A stretch of DNA of 64,000 nt from Candidatus Melainabacteria bacterium. GTDB taxonomy: Bacteria; Cyanobacteriota; Vampirovibrionia; Obscuribacterales; Obscuribacteraceae. The stretch's first letter is position 1. The number at the start of each line of letters is the position of its first letter. Made by a program: the position numbers and the translations under genes. The notes below the pieces were generated by a model. It saw nothing but the letters and a program-made list of their open reading frames with translations. It searched no databases and had not been told where the DNA came from. The stretch is taken from NCBI GenBank assembly GCA_003242885.1, contig QKMZ01000006.1:806001-870000 (forward strand), in the 5' to 3' direction. This document shows, in pieces, positions 42,312 to 50,604 of the stretch.

Positions 42312-44447
42312 ATGGAATGCAAAGATGGTTTAGAGGTAAAGGTCGGCGAAACCTGTGTGCCAGCGCTTTTGTTTGATCCGCAATTGATGTGTCGAGTCGA
42401 GGAGTCCGATAAGCGTCCTTCGCCTTTTCTTCCTTCCTGTCAGATTGTGGATACTTGCTCCCCTGCTGCAGCTGCCAATCAGTGTACGCAGATAGTGCCT
42501 GAGCGCAACAATTCAGAATGCACGTTAAAAGAATCCACTGATACTTGGGGAAGAAAGCGTGTTGATGAGACAAACTGCGGTCAGCCTCAACCTTACAAAA
42601 TTACCATCACTCCGCCAGGCAGCAAGCCGATCGAATTCAATTTTAACGGTGAGGAGTATCGCGCTCCGTATAAAAACGAGAAGGGCGAAAATATTGGATA
42701 CATCGCTTACTCTTTGCCCAAGGAATACATCTATTACCATGACGACAAAGCCAAAACGTCATTTCTAGACATGAAAGACGGCACTCATGTAGTGAAAAAA
42801 ATCCGTTCTGACTCTGATTATGTCACTACCTTTACTCATGACGGAGAGACTTTCTTTACCCAGAAGGCAACAGCTAAAGGCAGAACGGATACGGCTACCT
42901 ATGCTGATGGTAGTGTTCGAGTCGCTCAATACAATAGCGACGAGAGATTGATGAAGCAGACGATCACGCATAAAGATGGAACCGTAACCTCATTATCCCG
43001 AGCCAAGGACGGTTCTCTTGAAGGTACGCGCAAAGACAAGCACAATAGAGTTATCGAAGATGTGGTGATGGTTTCTGACTATCCGATGCACAAACCTGGA
43101 AGTGATGATCCTGACGCAGAATATCTCGTTTTTCGTAACCGCAGAGACGGAGAAATGAGAGCTGTCGCGATGCCAACTGATATCAAATACGACCGCAACG
43201 CGCAGTTCCAACCACTCTCTTACGATGCGAACCTGGGCACTTTGTCGCTGGTAAATAAAGACGGTAGCACCGTCATCGAGTCGAGCCAGGGTCGCACTGA
43301 GGTACGAGCAAAGAACGGCTTCGTTGTTGGTTCGACTGTAAGTGGCGAACTGTCCTTTTCCTGGCCGGATGGAGATGCAAGTGGCAAGAAAGCAGTTGTT
43401 GTTCGTCCTGACCTTTGTGGCGCTCAGTTGAATCAGGATGAAACTGTTGATCGGTGGTGTCGCGAAATAGAAGACAAAGCGATCAATGAAAAGCTTGAGC
43501 CAACTGAGAAGTCTTTTCTAAAGGCGCATGCCGATATTGTCGACACGCGCGACTTCCTCGAAATTCACCGCCGCTTTCGTGGCGACGAAACCAAGCTGCG
43601 CAACTTTTATTCCAAGCTATCTGAAATCGACACTGTTACAGGATTAAGCCAGTCTGAGAAGAATGCGCTCTATAAGAATCTGATGCACCATGTTGCACAT
43701 CCTGACGAAGTAGTGCAAGGACGCTCTCCCACCTGCAATGTCGCTGTTTTACAGATTGAAATGGCGAAAGAACGTCCGACCGAATATGTTGATTTTATCG
43801 TCGATGCTCTTAATGCTGATGGCAAACCTTACAAGTCGGTTGGCGGTAAAACCGTTCGTTTTGACGAGGTCAATCTTAAGATGACCGATTTGAGCGGCAG
43901 AGATCTAGCCAGTCGTGTGTTCCAAACTGCTGCACTTCAACTCAATTTCTATCCGAACTCTTTCAAAAACACAGTCGATGGAACAGGAAAGTATGGGCGC
44001 TCGCAGAAAGACTTCGATGGACTGAATACTGCAAACATTGCTGAGCTTCGTTATCAGCTTACAGGTGAAGAGACTGGTGAATGCTGGATTTCATCGGCTG
44101 ACGACCTGGAGAAAGCTTTGCAGGCAAATGGAGGTAAACCTGTAGTCATTCGAGTGAACGGTGATCAACCTCCGTTTACTAAAGAGGAAGAGAAGTCAGA
44201 TAGGAAAGGCTCCGGCTCTCACGTGGTAATTTTAAACAGTGTTGAAAGCGGTACACCCAGGAAAGCGCGAATCAGCAATCCATGGGGACCGAGTGCTTCA
44301 TCTGACGGAAATGGCTTGACTATGTCCATCGATGAACTTTTCAAAAACATGCAGTTTGACACTGAATCCGATTTCGGTATTTTGCTTTTGCCTGGAAAAC
44401 GCGGAACGACCGGCACCATCGTCAACGGAAAATATGAGCCGCTTTGA
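42312..44447 (+). CDS. Large protein with papain-like cysteine protease candidate domain
   Basis: A 711-residue protein. Residues 1-110 are Cys-rich without a signal peptide. The middle (about 115-370) has beta-rich repeats of the form YADGSVRVAQY, HKDGTVTSLSR and NKDGSTVIESS, similar in style to YD/RHS or adhesin repeats. Residues from about 400 on are helical, then a domain with papain-like landmarks: QGRSPTC (Gln469, Cys475, the same Gln-x5-Cys spacing as papain), GSHVVIL (His637) and NPWG (Asn656, like papain NSWG). This suggests a C1-like peptidase or related transferase acting on other cells or the envelope; secretion must be non-classical. The family is not recognised directly. Confidence 0.65.
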   Translation: MECKDGLEVKVGETCVPALLFDPQLMCRVEESDKRPSPFLPSCQIVDTCSPAAAANQCTQIVPERNNSECTLKESTDTWGRKRVDETNCGQPQPYKITITPPGSKPIEFNFNGEEYRAPYKNEKGENIGYIAYSLPKEYIYYHDDKAKTSFLDMKDGTHVVKKIRSDSDYVTTFTHDGETFFTQKATAKGRTDTATYADGSVRVAQYNSDERLMKQTITHKDGTVTSLSRAKDGSLEGTRKDKHNRVIEDVVMVSDYPMHKPGSDDPDAEYLVFRNRRDGEMRAVAMPTDIKYDRNAQFQPLSYDANLGTLSLVNKDGSTVIESSQGRTEVRAKNGFVVGSTVSGELSFSWPDGDASGKKAVVVRPDLCGAQLNQDETVDRWCREIEDKAINEKLEPTEKSFLKAHADIVDTRDFLEIHRRFRGDETKLRNFYSKLSEIDTVTGLSQSEKNALYKNLMHHVAHPDEVVQGRSPTCNVAVLQIEMAKERPTEYVDFIVDALNADGKPYKSVGGKTVRFDEVNLKMTDLSGRDLASRVFQTAALQLNFYPNSFKNTVDGTGKYGRSQKDFDGLNTANIAELRYQLTGEETGECWISSADDLEKALQANGGKPVVIRVNGDQPPFTKEEEKSDRKGSGSHVVILNSVESGTPRKARISNPWGPSASSDGNGLTMSIDELFKNMQFDTESDFGILLLPGKRGTTGTIVNGKYEPL

Positions 44448-44588
44448 ATTGCAGTGTCATGAAATTGTAACTGTTTGCCTCGTATACTAAATGCATCAGA
44501 GGCGCTCACACTGCGGTGTTTGCTTCGCTGATGAAGATGCGGTACTAGCCGCCCCTTTGAAGAAACGCCAATTCTCAAAGAATAAAAC

Positions 44589-44632
44589 ATTCGGCAAAGC
44601 GGGTTGCCTGCGAACACTTCGCTTTGCCGAAT
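44589..44632. terminator. Strong inverted repeat between convergent genes
   Basis: Perfect 13-bp arms ATTCGGCAAAGCG and CGCTTTGCCGAAT around an 18-base loop, followed by TACTAAATTTTTG on the plus strand, consistent with a terminator of the upstream 711-residue gene. Confidence 0.6.
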
Positions 44633-44659
44633 TACTAAATTTTTGTACGGGACAGCCGA

Positions 44660-44687
44660 GAAAGGAGGGTTTAACGACCCTTCTTTC
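44660..44687. terminator. Second hairpin in the same convergent gap
   Basis: GAAAGGAGGGT and ACCCTTCTTTC pair over eleven positions (one G-T) around TTAACG. No T-run; perhaps a terminator for the minus-strand carboxypeptidase unit. The rest of the gap (44448-44751) holds no gene. Confidence 0.4.
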
Positions 44688-44723
44688 GCCATTGTGTTGA
44701 GACTGTTCGATATTGGAGCTGGT

Positions 44724-44765
44724 CTATGAAACTGCTGCTATGAAACTGCTGCTATGAAACTGCTG
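44724..44765. repeat. Three exact 14-bp tandem repeats at a stop codon
   Basis: Unit CTATGAAACTGCTG occurs at 44724, 44738 and 44752. The third unit contains the stop codon and last residues of the minus-strand carboxypeptidase gene. As 14 is not a multiple of three, slippage would alter the reading frame after the stop. Confidence 0.9.
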
Positions 44766-45939
44766 ATTCCAAATAAGTCAACGTTCCTTTACCAGCGTCG
44801 AGTCTGACTTGTACACCAATTGGTGCGGTCAACGACCTTGCTGATTGGCCAAGCGGCATTCCGAAACAACAGGGCTTGTTCACAACTTTCATTCGGTCAC
44901 CGAAAAGATCTTCTATCGAGTACATGTTGAAGCATTCTTCTGTGCGGCAATTCTCGAAGTCTCCCAGAGTAACCGCTGAGACGTCGTTGAGCGCCCCTGC
45001 AAGATACAAGTTGGTAAACCAGCGATCAAGTATGCCGTGATCTTCGTTTATGTCTTCCAAAAACAAAACCGCGCCCTTGAATGACGGCTGATATGGTGTG
45101 CCCATAAGAGAACCCAGAGCGGTCAAGTTGCCGCCGAGCAAATGTCCTTCGGCTGTACCGTCTACTGCAGCGTACGAATATGCGATTTGAAACTTGTCGT
45201 CGGGAATGCGTGCCTTTGATTTTGAGGAACCATCGAACGCTGATTCTAAGCCCCAATAGTTTGACTGCGCTGGCGGTAAATTATCTTTGGAAGTGACTGC
45301 TAGCTTCATTGCATCAAAGGATTGTTGGCTGGAAATACGATCCATATTTGGTGCATGGAAAGTAACCACTCCTGTCATCGAATGAGCCGCGACAAGAATA
45401 TGGCAGTTGTCGTCGCTTCCTGCGATTACCTTTGGGTTTCGCTTCAACAAATCCCAATCGATTTTGTCGACCAAATGCAAGGCGCCGTAACCGCCTGTAA
45501 TGCAGAAAATGCCGGCGATGCTGTCGTCGCTGAGCGCATCACTAAAGTCAGACAAGCGTTCTTCATCGGTGCCAGCCATTGCACCGTAGATTTTCAAGGC
45601 GTTTTTGCCAACGACAGGTTTGAATCCCATCTGCTCAACGATTGCTCTAGCTCTATTTACAGCAGCAGGATTGTGTGGACGCCCGCTTGGACACAAGAGG
45701 GCAACTTTGTCGCCTGGTTTCAATGCTTTGGGCTTGATAGTATGTTCGACTTGTGATTTTGACGCAATGGTGGCATTTTTTTCTTTGCCTGCAGTTTTTC
45801 CTTGTGCCACCTTATTCATTCCTTGTGAAAAAAATGTCGCTGATATGAGTGCCTTAGTGCCGCTTTGAATGAGACTTCGCCTGGACAGTAGCATGCGTGT
45901 ATTCGCATTATGAGAATCGTCTTTGGGTGCCACTTTCAT
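44752..45939 (-). CDS. LD-carboxypeptidase family protein (S66), probably inactive
   Basis: A 395-residue exported protein of the S66 (LdcA, muramoyltetrapeptide carboxypeptidase) family. ATG 45939 has GAGG ahead. Twin-arginine-like signal (SRRSLIQSG) precedes the fold, which retains VALLCPSGRPHNP, ITGGYGALHLVD and FLEDINEDHGILDR. The catalytic positions differ from the active neighbour: GYSDIT becomes GSDDNC, replacing the nucleophilic Ser by Asp in alignment, and the catalytic His of GHS is Gln in GQS. It is thus likely a pseudoenzyme, perhaps a binding or regulatory partner. It follows the active paralogue by five bases. Confidence 0.8.
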   Translation of the reverse strand: MKVAPKDDSHNANTRMLLSRRSLIQSGTKALISATFFSQGMNKVAQGKTAGKEKNATIASKSQVEHTIKPKALKPGDKVALLCPSGRPHNPAAVNRARAIVEQMGFKPVVGKNALKIYGAMAGTDEERLSDFSDALSDDSIAGIFCITGGYGALHLVDKIDWDLLKRNPKVIAGSDDNCHILVAAHSMTGVVTFHAPNMDRISSQQSFDAMKLAVTSKDNLPPAQSNYWGLESAFDGSSKSKARIPDDKFQIAYSYAAVDGTAEGHLLGGNLTALGSLMGTPYQPSFKGAVLFLEDINEDHGILDRWFTNLYLAGALNDVSAVTLGDFENCRTEECFNMYSIEDLFGDRMKVVNKPCCFGMPLGQSARSLTAPIGVQVRLDAGKGTLTYLESAVS

Positions 45940-45944
45940 CAACC

Positions 45945-47162
45945 TCAAAGAGTGGCGCTCTCTTCTATTTTGAATCGAACACCATTGTCAGTTGCCTCAA
46001 TAGATGCCATCACCCCTAGTGGTATGGTGAATTTTTCTTTGCTGTGACCAAATCGCATACCGTAGACAACAGGTATTCCCAGCCCGCTGAGACGGTGTTC
46101 GAGGATGCGGTCTAAGCTGAAATTGAGCGGAAAACTATTTCTTCCGCTGCCGCCAGGATTACAGTTAGTGCATTCTCCTACAACAATTCCGGCTGCCTTT
46201 TCCAACTTTCCTGCCAGATGAAGCTGATAAAGCATGCGATCGATTTCGTGAGGTTCTGCATCTAGATCTTCAAGAAACAAGATCTTTCCTTCGGTGTCAA
46301 TTTCGTATGGCGTGCCCATCAACTGCCGAATAAGCGTCATGCAGCCGCCGGTCAATCGCCCGCGCGCTTTTCCTTTAGCAATGACAAAGCGGGTCGGAGG
46401 ACCTTCCGGATTCCAAAGTTCCTTTTCTTCCTTGTCGGTGACCACCCCGATTGGCTTGTTGTTCATCACCGCTTTTAGATAATTGTGATAAGTGTAAGAA
46501 CCTTCAAAGAAGCCGCCCATCATTGGTCCGTGAAAAGTCACCAGTCCTGTCTTTTGATGAATTGCGATAAGAAAAGAAGTGATGTCTGAGTAACCGACAA
46601 TTATCTTCGGGTTTTTCGCAATCAAGTCATAGTCGATCCCATTGAGTAATCTTGCCGCACCATTTCCGCCGCGCATCGGCATCACAGCTTTGACTTCTGG
46701 ATCGGCCCACATGGCGTTGAAGTCGGCGATTCGATTCTCGTCACTTCCTGCAAAGTCACTATAACTGTCGAACAGATGCTTGCCGACCTTATACTTGAGC
46801 CCGACTTTCTTCAGCCACTGGTAAGTGAATTCAATCTCTGATTCGTTTTCTAAGGGGCTGGCTGGCGCGACAATACCTACCGTGTCGCCTTTGACCAAGT
46901 GTTTTGGTTTTATGATGTTGGTTGAACTGGATGTCGGCATTCCGTTTTTTTGCTCGTGTCCATCGTTTTTGCCTGAGCTATTCGATCTTTCCGATTTGTT
47001 TTTGATCTCGTCCTTGTTCTCTTTTTTGTTCGATTTGGCGTCAGCCGCATTTCCCGTGATGCCGACCATGAGTGCTGTGGCGATTCCCGAGAGAAGGTCA
47101 CGCCTCGGTAAGCGCCCACCTTTCAAAACTGATGACGAAAGCGGCAGGTTCTGGGAAAGCTC
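45945..47162 (-). CDS. LD-carboxypeptidase (S66 family), apparently active
   Basis: A 405-residue protein from ATG 47162 (47207 is an alternative). A twin-arginine signal (RRDLLSGIA...) is followed by a Lys/Asn/Ser linker and the S66 peptidase. All triad positions are present: Ser in VGYSDIT, Glu in LEDLDAEPHEIDR and His in GHSKEKFTIPLG. LdcA removes the terminal D-Ala from peptidoglycan tetrapeptides during recycling; here an exported form would act in the periplasm. Its immediate downstream paralogue lacks the triad. Together they form a small peptidoglycan-processing unit. Confidence 0.87.
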   Translation of the reverse strand, partial: ELSQNLPLSSSVLKGGRLPRRDLLSGIATALMVGITGNAADAKSNKKENKDEIKNKSERSNSSGKNDGHEQKNGMPTSSSTNIIKPKHLVKGDTVGIVAPASPLENESEIEFTYQWLKKVGLKYKVGKHLFDSYSDFAGSDENRIADFNAMWADPEVKAVMPMRGGNGAARLLNGIDYDLIAKNPKIIVGYSDITSFLIAIHQKTGLVTFHGPMMGGFFEGSYTYHNYLKAVMNNKPIGVVTDKEEKELWNPEGPPTRFVIAKGKARGRLTGGCMTLIRQLMGTPYEIDTEGKILFLEDLDAEPHEIDRMLYQLHLAGKLEKAAGIVVGECTNCNPGGSGRNSFPLNFSLDRILEHRLSGLGIPVVYGMRFGHSKEKFTIPLGVMASIEATDNGVRFKIEESATL

Positions 47163-47357
47163 CATGCGACATACCTGATTAAAAGGGCGACAGCGAGATT
47201 TTAGCATTGTATAAGTTTTACCGGCATCTCCTGTAAGTCTTTGCTGGCGGACCTTTGCGAGTGAAATGACTGCTTTTGACCGGCTTGTTCGCTCGATAGC
47301 AAGGTGATATCATTCTGCTAGCGGTTCGATATTAATTCCGCAGCGAGGACACCAAAA

Positions 47358-48248
47358 ATGACACAAGAGAAACTTCACTGGCACTTAAGTGGCATCGCCG
47401 CATGGCTAGGCCTATTTGCCTTGCTGGCGGTTATTGTTTTCAGCATTGCATCGATAGCAAACATCATCTCCGGTTTTGCCACTCAGTCCATCAAAGATCC
47501 AAGCTTGTTGTATTTGCCGGTAGCGGTGCTTGTAGTGTCGTGTTGGCTTCTGGGCGGATTTACCGTCATTCAACCGAACGAAGCATTGGTGCTGGTTTTT
47601 GTAGGAAATTACAGTGGCACGGTGAAAAACAATGGGCTTGTTCTGGTGAATCCTCTTTGCTCCAGAAAGCGTATCAGTCTCAAGTTGCAAAACTTGCACA
47701 GCGATATCCTCAAGGTAAATGACAAAAAGGGTAATCCAATCGAAATCGGTGCGGTTATCGTTTGGCTGGTTGCTGAGCCTTCTAAAGCAATTTTCGATGT
47801 GGATAACTACGCATTTTTCGTCAAAATTCAAAGCGAAGCAGCTGTGCGTCATCTCGCCAGCTCGTATGCTTACGACAGTGATGATGACCAGCACTCTTTG
47901 CGCAGCAGCATTGACGAAGTTTCTCAGGCTTTGCGTGATGAATTGAATCAACGTCTTGCGATTGCTGGTATCTCCATACGCGAGGCTCGCATTGCACACC
48001 TTGCGTATGCTCCGGAGATTGCCAATGCCATGCTCAAACGCCAGCAAGCCGAAGCCATAGTTTCTGCAAGGCGTGCCATCGTCACCGGTGCCGTAAACAT
48101 CGTATCCGACGCACTGAAAGAATTGACTGAAGCGCAAGTCGTCAACCTTGATGATGAACGCAGGGCTGCCATGGTCAGTAACTTGCTTGTCGTTCTGTGC
48201 AGTGATACTCAGGCTCAGCCCATCGTGAATGCTGGTTCGTTGTATTAA
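47358..48248 (+). CDS. SPFH/Band 7 membrane protein
   Basis: A 296-residue protein with GAGGA before ATG 47358. Two N-terminal membrane segments (about 15-38 and 50-70) precede an SPFH domain: GGFTVIQPNEALVLVFVGNY, the strands DILKVNDKKGNPIEIGAVIVW and the coiled-coil HLAYAPEIANAMLKRQQAEAIV with AEAI turn. Such proteins (prohibitin/stomatin-like) form large oligomeric rings that organise membrane proteins and proteases. The 65-residue ribbon-helix-helix gene follows by 107 bases and is often paired with this type, so they may share regulation. Confidence 0.88.
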   Translation: MTQEKLHWHLSGIAAWLGLFALLAVIVFSIASIANIISGFATQSIKDPSLLYLPVAVLVVSCWLLGGFTVIQPNEALVLVFVGNYSGTVKNNGLVLVNPLCSRKRISLKLQNLHSDILKVNDKKGNPIEIGAVIVWLVAEPSKAIFDVDNYAFFVKIQSEAAVRHLASSYAYDSDDDQHSLRSSIDEVSQALRDELNQRLAIAGISIREARIAHLAYAPEIANAMLKRQQAEAIVSARRAIVTGAVNIVSDALKELTEAQVVNLDDERRAAMVSNLLVVLCSDTQAQPIVNAGSLY

Positions 48249-48355
48249 AAGAGATTTCCGGATAATCCGATTTGCCGTATTAACGCACAAGCAAAAAACG
48301 ACTGGACTAGCGAGCCATCAAGCAACCAGATAGCCAAAAAAATCAGAGGATTCCC

Positions 48356-48553
48356 GTGTCTCGAAAATCATTTCTTCTGCGAATAGATCAAAAGCTCTAC
48401 GACGAAATCGAGTCGTGGGCACAGCAAGAGATGCGCAGCGTCAACGGGCAAATCGAGTACATACTTCGTCAGGCCGCCCTCAAGTACAAGGGAAAAGGGG
48501 GCATCCTCGATTTGAGAACCGGGCAGAAAGAGATGAATGACACCCTGGATTGA
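48356..48553 (+). CDS. Arc-like ribbon-helix-helix protein
   Basis: A 65-residue protein from GTG 48356. SRKSFLLRIDQKLYDEIESW is the N-terminal strand and first helix, and SVNGQIEYILRQAALKYKG the second helix, of an Arc/MetJ-type ribbon-helix-helix DNA-binding dimer. The C-terminal 15 residues are charged. It likely represses its own operon or the SPFH gene beside it; it could also be an antitoxin, but no toxin gene is adjacent. Confidence 0.8.
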   Translation: MSRKSFLLRIDQKLYDEIESWAQQEMRSVNGQIEYILRQAALKYKGKGGILDLRTGQKEMNDTLD

Positions 48554-48799
48554 GTGGGTTATGGGGTGCCGCGGTATGCGTTGGTTTTGGAAATCTTGCC
48601 AAGCAGTGCTGTTTTTGCAGGCTTATCGAGATTAAACGTCCGCGTCAGCTGGCATTAGTGCAGCGCAAAAGCCTGTCGACTGTATATCTTGCATCTTTTA
48701 AGGCAGACGGATTTCACGTCGTAAGTTATAGTTATCAGTTCTGACTCTAGATTTTGAGTCAAGAACTTCTCAAAACGGTAGCTCTCAGTCAAAAGTGTC

Positions 48800-49984
48800 A
48801 TGACTTCAACAATGTCCAAAACTGACGGTCTTCCAGCACACCTTGCAAAGCACCTGTCACTGTTTTCAAACGATCAAAAGAAGTGGCTTGCCAAGGCCGC
48901 TGCCTTTGCCGATGCGATTTCGCTGGAAGAGACGAAGCGCTCGGACACTGAGAATACCTTCCGCCGCGATCTTTTCGAAGCCGCATGCAAAGACGGTCTG
49001 GGCGCGCTGCCCTTTCCTTCGACTTACGGCGGCTCCGGTGGTGACTATCTGAGTTTTGTTCTTGTTAATGAAGAGTTTGCGCGCCGTTGCGTCCCGGTGA
49101 TGAGCTCTCTGGGCGTGCACGTACTCTGCCAGGAGCCTGTCTACAAGCACGGCAACGAAGAGCAGAAGCAGAGGTATTTGCCCAATTCGGCCAATGGAAA
49201 GTATCTGGCTGCGTTCGGTTTGACCGAGCCAAATGCCGGATCCGACACAGCAGCTATTGCCACCACCGCAAAACTTTCGGGTGACGAGTACATCCTCAAT
49301 GGGACCAAAACGTTTATCACCAGCGGTGCTTCAGCCGATTATTTTATCGTGATGTCCAGACTTCTCAATGAAGATGGCAGTAAGGAAGGCTCACCAGGTA
49401 TTACTGCTTTCATCGTGGAGAAAGATTTCAAAGGATTTGAAATCGGTCAGAAGTTCGACATGCTGGGAATGCGTGGATATTCAACATGCGAGATTGTTTT
49501 CAGTGATTGTCGCGTTCCTAAAGCAAATATTCTTGGAGCGCCTGGAGACGGACGGAAAGTAGCGTTGGGCAGTCTAGCCAAAGGTCGGGTAACAATTGCT
49601 GCGCAAGCGACTGGTTGGGCGCAGGGTGCTCTGGATGCGGCGCTGAAGGTAGTGTCTGCCTCAGGGGCAGCGGAGCGTGGACAGCTCGACTATTTAATCG
49701 GGGGACTTGTTCTCCTTGTAGAATCCGCTCGTGCGCTTACATATCAGGCGGCGCGCAGCGTCGATTCCGGAGAGTCTGATGTAACGCTCGCAGCGATGGC
49801 TAAAATTCAAGCTACTGACGCGGCTATGAAAGTGGCAACGGAAGCTATCTCCCTGGCTCAGGAAAGGGGTCTCGAGTCTGATCTACTGTTAGAGCGCATC
49901 TTCCGCGATGCTAAAGCCGGACAAATATACGAGGGCACTAATCAAATTCAGCGTATGCTGATTGCTAGAAGCTTGCTGAAGTAA
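48800..49984 (+). CDS. Acyl-CoA dehydrogenase
   Basis: A 394-residue flavoenzyme of normal length. The FAD/substrate-binding segments FGLTEPNAGSDTAAI and FITSGASADYFIVM, the middle beta domain and the C-terminal helices ending with the catalytic base in GQIYEGTNQIQRMLI are all present. It oxidises acyl-CoA to enoyl-CoA, probably a short- or branched-chain substrate, and passes electrons to ETF. No other beta-oxidation gene is close. The Glu in YEGT fits the short-chain type. Confidence 0.93.
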   Translation: MTSTMSKTDGLPAHLAKHLSLFSNDQKKWLAKAAAFADAISLEETKRSDTENTFRRDLFEAACKDGLGALPFPSTYGGSGGDYLSFVLVNEEFARRCVPVMSSLGVHVLCQEPVYKHGNEEQKQRYLPNSANGKYLAAFGLTEPNAGSDTAAIATTAKLSGDEYILNGTKTFITSGASADYFIVMSRLLNEDGSKEGSPGITAFIVEKDFKGFEIGQKFDMLGMRGYSTCEIVFSDCRVPKANILGAPGDGRKVALGSLAKGRVTIAAQATGWAQGALDAALKVVSASGAAERGQLDYLIGGLVLLVESARALTYQAARSVDSGESDVTLAAMAKIQATDAAMKVATEAISLAQERGLESDLLLERIFRDAKAGQIYEGTNQIQRMLIARSLLK

Positions 49985-50010
49985 AGGCGAGCGTTTTTTC
50001 AAAAATCAAT

Positions 50011-50604
50011 ATGATGGACAAAACACCCGAAACACAAGCAGCAGATATTCAACGCAGCGAAGCTGCAGCAGCTTATGCTGCTGCATACAGCGGACCTATT
50101 TCAGGAGAGTTGATTCCTGCCCAGTATAAAGTCGGCGCAGTGTTGGCTTTGATTGCGCTGGCGGTTCCTGTTTTTATGCAACCAAATTTGGTATCAGCAG
50201 CCAAAGTGCTGATGTTTTATTTCATGCTTTGTGTCGGCTCATTCTGTCTGGCCGTTTTCTTTTTCCAGGGCTGGATTTTGGAAAAGCTTAGATTGGCAGA
50301 AGACATCGCCGACATGGTTCAGGATGAAGCGACTGTTCAATTGACTATGGTGAACCACAAGCTGGCGGATTTGAATTATCGTTTTGTTGAAAAACATGAT
50401 GCATCCACAAGTGAGATGTTGCCTGACTTTCTGAAGAATCTCACGCCTTTTGCAATGCTCTTTTTGAATAAAGAAAAGAGCATGATGCGCTGGGCGATGT
50501 TGGGAATGAAATTTGCAAAGAGCGCGATGGATCTATATAAAGCCCGCGAGAATGACTCAAATAAGCATGCCTCTCGTAGCTATAGAACGCGTGATATTAC
50601 ATGA
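50011..50604 (+). CDS. Membrane protein upstream of polyprenyl synthase
   Basis: A 197-residue protein with an Ala-rich N-terminus and two membrane helices (about 42-60 and 65-90), followed by a soluble helical part (EKLRLAEDIADMVQDEATVQ). It overlaps the next gene by four bases (ATGA), so its product is translated with the prenyl synthase. No family recognised; a structural or lipid-related role is a guess. Confidence 0.65.
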   Translation: MMDKTPETQAADIQRSEAAAAYAAAYSGPISGELIPAQYKVGAVLALIALAVPVFMQPNLVSAAKVLMFYFMLCVGSFCLAVFFFQGWILEKLRLAEDIADMVQDEATVQLTMVNHKLADLNYRFVEKHDASTSEMLPDFLKNLTPFAMLFLNKEKSMMRWAMLGMKFAKSAMDLYKARENDSNKHASRSYRTRDIT

